Of a stretch of 64,000 nucleotides of DNA, positions 1-7,383 are shown one piece after another. The stretch's first letter is position 1; each line of letters begins with the position of its first letter. Under the pieces are notes generated by a model. That model saw only the letters and a list, made by a program, of their open reading frames with translations. It had not been told where the DNA came from and made no database searches. Origin of the DNA: Psychrobacillus sp032154225 (GTDB lineage Bacteria > Bacillota > Bacilli > Bacillales_A > Planococcaceae); the NCBI RefSeq assembly GCF_032154225.1, contig NZ_JALDYF010000001.1:708314-772313 (forward strand). Direction: 5' to 3'. The position numbers and the translations under genes are program-made.

Positions 1-511
1 CTACGGAGCCAGTCGTTTCTAATGCATCTGTGAAAAGTACGATACGTGTTGCTTTATTCGACTCAACAATACCTGTTGCTAATTGTAAAGCTCTTGCAAT
101 ATCGGTATTTCCAGAAGCTTTCATCGGTGTAAAAACAGGTAGCTTCACTTCGCCACTCGTTAAAGCTACTTCCGATTGAAAATCTTCGGCAAATGTATAG
201 ATACCAACTAGATGAGAATCTTTTCTCTCCGTTAAGCTTTTTTCGATCCACTCCGTCACTTGTCGATCTGTTCCTTGTACAGAAGCCGATCTGTCGACTA
301 AGAACAGAACTTGTTCATCCTTTATTGGCAATAAAATATAAGGATTAGTTAAGCCTAGCAATAAACAAAAAATAGCTACTAGTCGCATATAAAATACAAC
401 TTTATGTTCTTTTTTAAAGCCCTTTTTATCTTTTCTCCACGTCCAATAAAAGTAAATAATAATCGGTACTAACAACAAGAGCCATAGTGGTTGGTCAATT
501 CGTAAATCCAC
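1..511 (-). CDS. VWA-domain membrane protein, C-terminus off the window
   Basis: Last visible gene of the minus-strand MoxR/VWA/ABC operon; the window edge cuts it. Translation from a GTG at 511 gives two hydrophobic segments near the N-terminus (starting at LWLLLLVPIIIYFYW), then a von Willebrand A domain: the MIDAS motif DRSAS after a hydrophobic strand (VLFLV) and the later TDAL strand. The GTG overlaps the previous gene by 17 nt and has GGGAGG about 12 nt upstream. VWA domains in such operons usually act as metal-dependent protein-binding modules partnered with MoxR ATPases; the target here is unknown. About 170 residues are visible. No in-frame ATG lies nearby, so the start is fairly secure. 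Confidence 0.85.
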   Translation of the reverse strand, partial: MDLRIDQPLWLLLLVPIIIYFYWTWRKDKKGFKKEHKVVFYMRLVAIFCLLLGLTNPYILLPIKDEQVLFLVDRSASVQGTDRQVTEWIEKSLTERKDSHLVGIYTFAEDFQSEVALTSGEVKLPVFTPMKASGNTDIARALQLATGIVESNKATRIVLFTDALETTGSV

Positions 512-2252
512 GTCGTCTTTGCACCTCCCACTCCATTACAAATAACAACAATAACACTACAAGTAAATATGGAACGAAAGAATATTGCGTATAATTTTCT
601 TGTGCATCTACTTGCTGTCCACCGATTTCATATGAATCACCTTTGACAATTTCTTTTTCTTTTTGAGCTAAAGCAACTGCAAAGTTCTTCTCTTCCTCTT
701 TCGAACGTAAAACATATAAGCCTGGTTCCTTTGGCGCTATAAATGCCCCACCATTTTCAATCGAATATTCATATGAATCGTCTTTCGTATATACTTCCCA
801 TTCGTTTGTCGTGCTCCCAAGTGATAAAGGCTTTCGTTCATTTGGCGAGAAAGTCCCTAAATACGTATTGCCCGCTGACAATTGCTCTTTAGCGCTCCAC
901 ATGAACAATGGAAAAGATGGGTGCAGAGGCCAATCGGTCATTTGTATATCAGCAAGAACAATAATATTTCCTCGCTCTGAAACTTGAACGAAAGGATCTT
1001 CCCCAACAGTAGCTATCGTCGTATAGCCCTCTATTGGTGGATAAACAGCACGTACATATACATCGGATAAATTAGCAAACGAAAAAAGGGCGTGGTCTGT
1101 TGTTTGAATTTCCCCGTTTACCTCCTTAGCTTGTTGATCATTTCTTCCTATAAATAACGAAGGTCGCTCTAATTGATCGTCCAAAACAAGCTGGTTTGTA
1201 ACGATAATTCCTTCCTCTTTCAACAAGTTCACTTGCTCTGCTTGTATACTACTCACTTCTATATCCATTGACTGAAAAGCTGTTCGAACTAGCGAATGCA
1301 AAGAATTATCTACAAACACTTTTGATAATTGATTTTGCATAAATACAGTCATTGAATTATCTAATGTGTATTGATCTTGTATAGGAATAAATGCTTTTAA
1401 ATACGTAGACTCTTTTAGTTCATCGAATGATAAAGTGATTGTTTCATTCGGTGGAACTGTAATTTGTTTTTTGACTAACTCTTTTTCTTCATTTGATAAA
1501 ATCACTTCTGTTTGTTGCTCTTTATTCGATTGATTTTCAACTTGGATTAATGCAGATATACCACTTGCTGTTGTCGTTGCACCAAAACGTTTTATAGACA
1601 AATTCAAAGCATCCGTCGTTAAGCCTTTTACATTCCAGCTAACAGTATCAAATTGTAACGGCAAGGATTGTCTGTCTAATTGATCCGTAAAAATATAAAC
1701 AGAAGTTTCCTTATTTTGAAAAAAAGATTGTGCAAAGTCTAATGACTTCGACATATTTTCTTCCTCATAACTTATTTCTAATTTTGCTAGTTCTTCTTTA
1801 ATAAGACCCAAATTCGTTTCTTGTCGTACTATTACGGAAGGCTGATTGCCCGTTGTAATAATAGTTAAAGGCTTTCCTGACAGTTGATCTACTAGTGTCA
1901 TCATTTCTTTTTTATGCTTTTCAAATAAAGTTGTATTATCCGACGCTACCGCCATCGTAGCGGATGTATCCACGATAAATACAATTTGTTCCCCAGCTAA
2001 TGCCTTTGTTTTCCAAAAAGGTTGAAGCAAAGCCAAAACTAATAAAAGCATTGCAAGCATTTGTAAATAAAACAATGCATTACGCTGTAAATGCTGCAAA
2101 TACGGAGACGCTTTCGTTTCCTTCATCACTTCTTTCCAAAAAAGCGTGGAAGAAACAGGCTGCTTCGTATATTTTTTACGAAAAAAGTAATAAAGTAAAA
2201 CAGCTATTGGAAAAATAGCCGTCCATAAAAATAATAATTGGTTAAAGCCCAA
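495..2252 (-). CDS. BatA-type VWA membrane protein
   Basis: A 585-residue protein with a BatA-like N-terminus: two hydrophobic helices (about residues 5-25 and 58-78) around a basic stretch, then a VWA domain beginning VFIVDTSATM with a degenerate MIDAS (D-T-S-A-T). A long extracytoplasmic region follows, and a C-terminal helix (PYLLVVLLLLFVM) precedes the basic tail. Family knowledge: BatA/BatB-like proteins sit beside MoxR ATPases and DUF58 proteins in operons tied to envelope or stress functions, but the biochemistry is unsettled. It lies 11 nt after the DUF58 gene and overlaps the next VWA gene, so co-translation is likely. Confidence 0.85.
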   Translation of the reverse strand: MGFNQLLFLWTAIFPIAVLLYYFFRKKYTKQPVSSTLFWKEVMKETKASPYLQHLQRNALFYLQMLAMLLLVLALLQPFWKTKALAGEQIVFIVDTSATMAVASDNTTLFEKHKKEMMTLVDQLSGKPLTIITTGNQPSVIVRQETNLGLIKEELAKLEISYEEENMSKSLDFAQSFFQNKETSVYIFTDQLDRQSLPLQFDTVSWNVKGLTTDALNLSIKRFGATTTASGISALIQVENQSNKEQQTEVILSNEEKELVKKQITVPPNETITLSFDELKESTYLKAFIPIQDQYTLDNSMTVFMQNQLSKVFVDNSLHSLVRTAFQSMDIEVSSIQAEQVNLLKEEGIIVTNQLVLDDQLERPSLFIGRNDQQAKEVNGEIQTTDHALFSFANLSDVYVRAVYPPIEGYTTIATVGEDPFVQVSERGNIIVLADIQMTDWPLHPSFPLFMWSAKEQLSAGNTYLGTFSPNERKPLSLGSTTNEWEVYTKDDSYEYSIENGGAFIAPKEPGLYVLRSKEEEKNFAVALAQKEKEIVKGDSYEIGGQQVDAQENYTQYSFVPYLLVVLLLLFVMEWEVQRRRGFTN

Positions 2253-2263
2253 ATGTTCTCACC

Positions 2264-3139
2264 TCATTGCACCCAGTTTGCACGTAAAAGTTGATGAAAT
2301 AATACATGCGAAATACCATCTTCAGCATTTACTTGAAGCAGCTTCACTCCAAATTTCCTACATAATAGTTCTAATCCATGTTGATGTAAAACTCGCTCCT
2401 GCTCATATGCTTCTATTACACGAGAAGACATCGATACATTTAATTGCTGAGAAGTTTCCACATCTTCTAGCTGAATATCACCAGAATAATTTGGTACCAA
2501 TTCTTCCCTTGTTACAACCTGCAAAATGCGAATATCGCCAGCAAATTTAGGCAGTTTTTGAAGCAGCTTTCCCCAAGATTCCAAGTTCTCTAATGCATCC
2601 GTAATAACAAATAATACGGTGCTATCTTTTGGAATAAATGAAACAGCACTTTCAGAAAAAGGTGTCGTCATCGTTGGCTGTTCTAATGCAGAGACCGTTT
2701 GTGTAAAAGCTTTTCGATACGTCGCACCTTTTCTTCTAAAAACAGGCTTGTTATCGTCTATTACAGCTGAAAAAGATAATCTATCATCCCTTTGTAAAAC
2801 TAATAGTCCGAGTGACACCGCAAGCTGCTTTGCAAATGTCCATTTCACCGTATCTCCCATTGATTTCGTTGAATCGAGTAATATATGCACGCGCATTTCT
2901 TGTTCGTCTAGAAATCGTTTTATAAAATATTTATCCGTTCTCGCATAGACATTCCAATCAATTTGTCGCACATCATCTCCAAGATGGTATTCCCTAAAAT
3001 CAGAAAAATCGAGTGATGAGCCAAAACGTTGAGAGCGATGGGAGCCTTTATGCTGTCCACGCAATTTCGACTTTGTTGCAATCGACAACCTACTTAATTT
3101 TCCTGCCCAGTCTTTCGGTACTAAATGTTCTGTACTCAT
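2264..3139 (-). CDS. DUF58 domain protein
   Basis: A 291-residue soluble protein of the DUF58 family. The diagnostic block DFREYHLGDDVRQIDWNVYA is present at about residues 45-65, followed by a VWA-like fold starting HILLDSTKSMGD (a DxTxS variant of MIDAS). DUF58 proteins are almost always encoded next to MoxR ATPases; here the start codon overlaps the MoxR stop by 4 nt (ATGA), indicating translational coupling. The site AAGGA sits 8 nt before the ATG. Function is unknown beyond partnership with the ATPase. No membrane helix is seen, unlike the DUF58 protein of the second cluster at 19586-20746. Confidence 0.88.
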   Translation of the reverse strand: MSTEHLVPKDWAGKLSRLSIATKSKLRGQHKGSHRSQRFGSSLDFSDFREYHLGDDVRQIDWNVYARTDKYFIKRFLDEQEMRVHILLDSTKSMGDTVKWTFAKQLAVSLGLLVLQRDDRLSFSAVIDDNKPVFRRKGATYRKAFTQTVSALEQPTMTTPFSESAVSFIPKDSTVLFVITDALENLESWGKLLQKLPKFAGDIRILQVVTREELVPNYSGDIQLEDVETSQQLNVSMSSRVIEAYEQERVLHQHGLELLCRKFGVKLLQVNAEDGISHVLFHQLLRANWVQ

Positions 3140-4128
3140 ACGGATTGTCCTTGTTTAATCGTTTGTAGCACGATATCAATTAAATCATCTGCTGTTTTGC
3201 CTTCTGCTTCTCCTTCGTAATTAAGTAATAAACGATGTCTAAGCACAGGTTTAGCAACTGATTTAATATCCGCAATAGATACATGATAACGCCCTGCAAC
3301 GAGTGCACGTGCTTTCGCTAATTTAATAAGACTTTGCAATCCACGTGGTCCGCTTCCATACTGAACATATTGTGCAACTTCAGGAATAACCGCTCCTTCT
3401 GGATGTGTTGCCGCAATAATTTCTACAGCATATTCCAACATATCGTCCGCGATTAGTACTTCTTTTACCATTTGTTGTGCATGGACAAGCTCATCTGCAT
3501 GCATGATTTTATTTAACTGAATTGTATCGCCACCAGTTGTACGTTTCGTTATTTCCATTAACTCTGCTTTTGATGGATAAGTAACGAGTATTTTACAAAG
3601 AAAACGGTCCATTTGCGCCTCTGGTAAAGGATATGTCCCTTCCATTTCAATTGGATTTTGCGTTGCTAAAACGAAAAATGGTCTATCCATTTGCTTCGTT
3701 TCGCCAAGTACAGTTACTGTTTTTTCTCCCATCGCTTCAAGCAACGCACTTTGTGTTTTTGGCGTGGCGCGGTTGATTTCATCCGCTAATACCATTTGAG
3801 AGAAAATCGGACCTTTTTGAAAAGTGAATTGTTGTTTGCCACTTTCTAATCGTTCAATCATACTAGTTCCAGTAATATCAGAAGGCATTAAATCAGGAGT
3901 AAACTGAATTCTTGAAAACGATAGATCCAGTACTTCCGAAATTGTTCGGATAAGCATCGTTTTTCCAAGACCCGGTAACCCCTCCAAAAGTGCATGACCA
4001 TCAGCAAGTACACAATATAATGAAAACTCAACTGCTTCTTTCTGCCCGACGATAAAATGCCCTATTTCCGTTCGTACTTCTTCTAGCCGCTTGCTCATAT
4101 TCGTATATTCTTCTGTTGTAAAAGACAT
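3136..4128 (-). CDS. MoxR-family AAA+ ATPase
   Basis: A 330-residue AAA+ ATPase of the MoxR/RavA branch. The Walker A motif GLPGLGKT is near residue 50, Walker B is LADEINRA, sensor 1 is ATQNP, and a C-terminal lid is recognisable (GSGPRGLQSLIKLAKARA). MoxR proteins are thought to act as chaperones that remodel or load metal into VWA-domain partners; three candidate partners follow downstream. GGAGG precedes the ATG. The gene sits 12 nt after the Gly-Gln-repeat protein gene. A second, distinct MoxR gene lies at 20746-21687 with its own DUF58 partner. Confidence 0.92.
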   Translation of the reverse strand: MSFTTEEYTNMSKRLEEVRTEIGHFIVGQKEAVEFSLYCVLADGHALLEGLPGLGKTMLIRTISEVLDLSFSRIQFTPDLMPSDITGTSMIERLESGKQQFTFQKGPIFSQMVLADEINRATPKTQSALLEAMGEKTVTVLGETKQMDRPFFVLATQNPIEMEGTYPLPEAQMDRFLCKILVTYPSKAELMEITKRTTGGDTIQLNKIMHADELVHAQQMVKEVLIADDMLEYAVEIIAATHPEGAVIPEVAQYVQYGSGPRGLQSLIKLAKARALVAGRYHVSIADIKSVAKPVLRHRLLLNYEGEAEGKTADDLIDIVLQTIKQGQSV

Positions 4129-4140
4129 AAGCTTCCTCCA

Positions 4141-5589
4141 TTACTCACTATTTTCAACTGTTGAAAAATAATCTTGCACAATTCTTTGTAAATCAGAAGG
4201 CAATTGCATGCGTTCCGAACTTTTTATATACGAATCACTGTACTCATTCACAACTTCTTCATATGGTCTTGCAGTACCTCGAGTTACAGGAACTTCTCCG
4301 GTTTGCTCTCCAGCAGCTTGACCTTCTCCGATCTTACCGCCATCGACAGATGTCTCTCCTATTCCACCAATTCTCGTCGGAATAGATAAAAGATCTCTCC
4401 CTCCAGAGCCTTTTCCTGCTCCTTGTCCCTGCCCTTGTCCCTGTCCTTGTCCTTGTCCCTGTCCTTGTCCCTGTCCTTGTCCTTGTCCTTGTCCTTGTCC
4501 CTGTCCTTGTCCCTGGCCTTGTCCCTGGCCTTGCCCTTGGCCTTGGCCTTGGCCTTGCCCTTGTCCCTGTCCTTGCCCTTTGCCTTGCCCTTTACCTGGT
4601 TCCTTGCCGTCGCCAGGCTTCTTATCGCCATCTTGTTTAGAGCCTTCTTTACCATCTCCGTTAGAGTCCTTTGAACCCTTCGAATCCTTTGCATTAGATT
4701 CACTTTGTGCCAGTTCACTCGAAGCGAATGGGAGCTTTTTCCCCATTTTACTTAAAGCAGTTTGAGCAGTAGCCGCATTTTTTGATAACGAAGTAGTAAC
4801 ATTTTCTAAAGAAGCTAATTCCTTTTGCTCTTCAGCTGTTAAAGAAGAATTAGTCGAGCCATCATCTTTCTCGGAAAGTTCCTTCTTTTTTTGTAGTTTT
4901 TGCTCTTTTAACTCTAACTCTTTTTGCTTTTTTATTACTTCTTTTAAAGCTTTTTCTGTTGTTTCTGCTTCTTTTAGCTTTTCTTTTAACTCCTGTAATT
5001 CTTTTTTAACTACTTTTGATTGTTCTTTTTTCTCTAGTTTATCTACTTCTTTTTTCATCACAGTTACAACTTCTTTTTCTTTTTCAATATCTTTTGCTTC
5101 TAGCTGTGTTGCTGCTGGAAATGCATACAAGACAAGCGTAGCAGCAAGAGCAACTAATAATCCGATAATCCATTTCGTTTGGAAAAGTTGCTTTTCTCGT
5201 TTTTTAAACGCATCGTATGCAGCATTTGCATTTCGCTCTGCTTTCAAAATCAGTTCCTTCACAAGCGCCGATGTTTGCGAAAAAAATGAAACAGCCGTCA
5301 CTAATAAATTATCAAAAAAGAAGGCATCTAGTTTATGAAGTGCCTCCTCTTTCGAAGGTCTTTTCCAAATAGCATAAAAAACCACCATGACAAAAGTGAA
5401 AGTTCCTGTCGCTATCGCAATTTGCAAATAATAAGGAAATACAAATAAGCGAGAAACAAGCAGAATAGCCGCTGCTAAAGTAAAGCCGTAAAACAAAGCT
5501 GCCTGTAGCATACGAATATAATGTTCCGTTGCAAGACTACGCCTAGCTTTTCGTATTAGCCTCCATAACTTTTGTTGGCTATTCATCAT
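4141..5589 (-). CDS. Membrane protein with coiled coil and long Gly-Gln repeat
   Basis: A 482-residue protein with no named family that I recognise. In order: two membrane helices (about residues 29-72), a cytoplasmic-type segment, a third helix (WIIGLLVALAATLVLYAF), a Lys/Glu-rich coiled coil (about 165-245), a linker, then a run of about 28 Gly-Gln or Gly-Lys dipeptides (about 333-391), and a C-terminus containing RPYEEVVNEYSDSYIKSSER and VQDYFSTVE. That C-terminal block resembles the tail of large coiled-coil proteins encoded beside BatA/MoxR genes, so I think it is the conserved interaction part. GGAGGGG precedes a double ATG. The repeat is low-complexity and may vary in length between strains. 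Confidence 0.8.
   Translation of the reverse strand: MMNSQQKLWRLIRKARRSLATEHYIRMLQAALFYGFTLAAAILLVSRLFVFPYYLQIAIATGTFTFVMVVFYAIWKRPSKEEALHKLDAFFFDNLLVTAVSFFSQTSALVKELILKAERNANAAYDAFKKREKQLFQTKWIIGLLVALAATLVLYAFPAATQLEAKDIEKEKEVVTVMKKEVDKLEKKEQSKVVKKELQELKEKLKEAETTEKALKEVIKKQKELELKEQKLQKKKELSEKDDGSTNSSLTAEEQKELASLENVTTSLSKNAATAQTALSKMGKKLPFASSELAQSESNAKDSKGSKDSNGDGKEGSKQDGDKKPGDGKEPGKGQGKGQGQGQGQGQGQGQGQGQGQGQGQGQGQGQGQGQGQGQGQGQGQGQGQGQGQGAGKGSGGRDLLSIPTRIGGIGETSVDGGKIGEGQAAGEQTGEVPVTRGTARPYEEVVNEYSDSYIKSSERMQLPSDLQRIVQDYFSTVENSE
4417..4592 (-). repeat. In-frame hexanucleotide repeat coding Gly-Gln
   Basis: About 29 near-identical 6-bp units (minus strand GGACAA/GGACAG/GGCCAA types) in the preceding gene. 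Each unit encodes Gly-Gln, so gain or loss of units keeps the frame. All frames stay open across the repeat, which produces spurious Leu-Ser and Asp-Lys ORFs on both strands. Confidence 0.9.
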
Positions 5590-5599
5590 CGTCCCCTCC

Positions 5600-6451
5600 T
5601 CATCTCATTTTCTTCATATTAACACGCAACTTTTTCACCGCGATTAATATAGAACAAACCGTTATAAATATATAAAAAATGGTGTAGCCAGCCCATATCG
5701 GAAAATCAATATTTGTCGTTTGAGTGATAAAATCATCCGATTGGGTAGGCATGATTAATGTAAGTATTAATACAACTGGATTTATACTTGCGAAGAAATG
5801 AGCAATAGGTGCAGGTGAGGTTGCTAATGAACCCGTAGCCATCGTATTCATACCTGTAATAACGAGATATATGAATCCAGTAACACCTGCTAAGAAAATC
5901 ATTGTTCCATATGTCGCAATCATCGCTACAATTGTTTTGCGAATAATAGTAGAATACATAATCCCTATCCCACCAACTGCAAGCATCGTCAAAAAGAAGA
6001 ACAAGAAAATGATTCCTAATTGACCTGGTGAAACTCCTCCAAATAAAAACACTAAACTATAAATAGGAAGACCCGCCACTAGTAGTAGCAATAAAAAAGC
6101 GATAGAAGAAGTTAGTTTCCCTGTAATAATTTGAAAAGATGTTTGTGCAGTCGTGAGCAGTATATTCAATGTCTGCTTTTCACGTTCTGTACTAATCGCA
6201 CCGGCCGTTAATCCGGGTGTTATGAACAATATAAGCCCTAATTGAATATACGTAAGCATCGTGAACATAAAGAAACTTTCTTCTGGTCTAAAATATCCAG
6301 TTCCAGTAAATGAAGTTGTTAGCATGATAAAACCGAAAACAAATACACACATCGCTAATAAATAAAAAATAATTCCAGTAAAGCTTTTCATTGAGCGAAA
6401 GCGAAGTTTTATTTCTTTTATCAAGACCGGGTTAGACAATGCCTGTTTCAT
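5600..6451 (-). CDS. ABC-2 type transporter permease
   Basis: A 283-residue integral membrane protein with about six hydrophobic segments. It begins with the amphipathic N-terminus typical of ABC-2 permeases (NPVLIKEIKLRFRSMKSF), and the segment STEREKQTLNILLTT matches the conserved elbow region of this family. It follows the ATPase gene by only 2 nt, so the two should form one transporter. The substrate cannot be read from sequence. Placement in the MoxR/VWA operon suggests the complex handles or assembles something at the membrane (inference). Confidence 0.85.
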   Translation of the reverse strand: MKQALSNPVLIKEIKLRFRSMKSFTGIIFYLLAMCVFVFGFIMLTTSFTGTGYFRPEESFFMFTMLTYIQLGLILFITPGLTAGAISTEREKQTLNILLTTAQTSFQIITGKLTSSIAFLLLLLVAGLPIYSLVFLFGGVSPGQLGIIFLFFFLTMLAVGGIGIMYSTIIRKTIVAMIATYGTMIFLAGVTGFIYLVITGMNTMATGSLATSPAPIAHFFASINPVVLILTLIMPTQSDDFITQTTNIDFPIWAGYTIFYIFITVCSILIAVKKLRVNMKKMR

Positions 6452-6453
6452 CG

Positions 6454-7383
6454 TTATTTCGCTCCTTTCGTAATTTCCATAAAGACATCCTCAAGATCTG
6501 TTTCTGCTTCTGAGAAGGAAATAATACGCAACGAATGATCTAACGCTTTTTTCAGCAACTCAATTTGGTCCTCTTCTGAACCACGATATTTAAATGTAAT
6601 ACTATTTTTTTCGTCATTCATTTCTACTTTCGATACGAACGGATCTTCTTCAAAAAACGTCGATGCATTTTCTAATAATCCTTTTATTTTTACAGTTATT
6701 ATTCTTTCTCCAGCTAATTGTGATTGAATTTCTGCAACCGAACCGTGGGCGATTAACTTTCCACCATCTATTACGCCAATTTCATCACACATTTCAGCAA
6801 GTTCTGGCAAAATATGAGAAGAAATAAGTATCGTCTTCCCCATTCCCTTCAGCTGCTTTAAAATATCTCTCATTTCTACACGTGCACGTGGATCAAGTCC
6901 TGACGCTGGCTCATCTAATATAAGTACTTTGGGATCATGAATAAGTGAACGAGCCAAGCATAATCGTTGCTTCATCCCTCTTGATAAAAGATCTACATAT
7001 TCATAGCGTTTATGCGTAAGATTAACTAAATCTAATAATTGCGGGATTAAAATTTCTCTTTCTGCTTCAGAAATTCCATAGCTCGCTCCGTAGAAATCCA
7101 AATACTCATTTGCTTTTAATTGGTCATACACACCAAAAAAATCAGGCATGTAGCCGATTAACTTGCGCACTTCATGTGCATCCTTTTTCACGCTTTTTCC
7201 ATTAATAAATGCATCACCAGCAGTAGGCTGAAGAAGAGTTGCCAATATGGAGAAAGTAGTGGATTTCCCTGCTCCATTAGCACCAACAAACCCAAATACC
7301 GTTCCTTCTTGTAACGTTAGATTTAAATCATTTAAAGCATAAAAAGAACCATATTTTTTCGTAAGTCCTTTGATTTCAATCAT
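6454..7383 (-). CDS. ABC transporter ATP-binding protein
   Basis: A 309-residue nucleotide-binding subunit. Walker A GANGAGKST lies near residue 36, the Q-loop region is GYMPDF, the signature is LSRGMKQRL (first residues LSRG rather than LSGG), Walker B is VLILDEPASGLD, and the switch His is in SSHIL. The C-terminal extension of about 90 residues is typical of DrrA/CcmA-type exporters. Its ATG overlaps the stop of the 806-residue membrane protein by 4 nt, and AAAGGAGAGG is its ribosome site. It pairs with the permease immediately downstream. Confidence 0.92.
   Translation of the reverse strand: MIEIKGLTKKYGSFYALNDLNLTLQEGTVFGFVGANGAGKSTTFSILATLLQPTAGDAFINGKSVKKDAHEVRKLIGYMPDFFGVYDQLKANEYLDFYGASYGISEAEREILIPQLLDLVNLTHKRYEYVDLLSRGMKQRLCLARSLIHDPKVLILDEPASGLDPRARVEMRDILKQLKGMGKTILISSHILPELAEMCDEIGVIDGGKLIAHGSVAEIQSQLAGERIITVKIKGLLENASTFFEEDPFVSKVEMNDEKNSITFKYRGSEEDQIELLKKALDHSLRIISFSEAETDLEDVFMEITKGAK

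Noticed and set aside
63..251. 62-residue minus-strand ORF near the left edge
   Set aside because: Lies in another frame of the VWA gene that runs from 511 to the window edge.
4423..4674. Plus-strand Leu-Ser repeat ORF and a minus-strand Asp-Lys repeat ORF
   Set aside because: Frame shadows of the Gly-Gln hexanucleotide repeat; no start site, and the true frame continues through the whole membrane protein.
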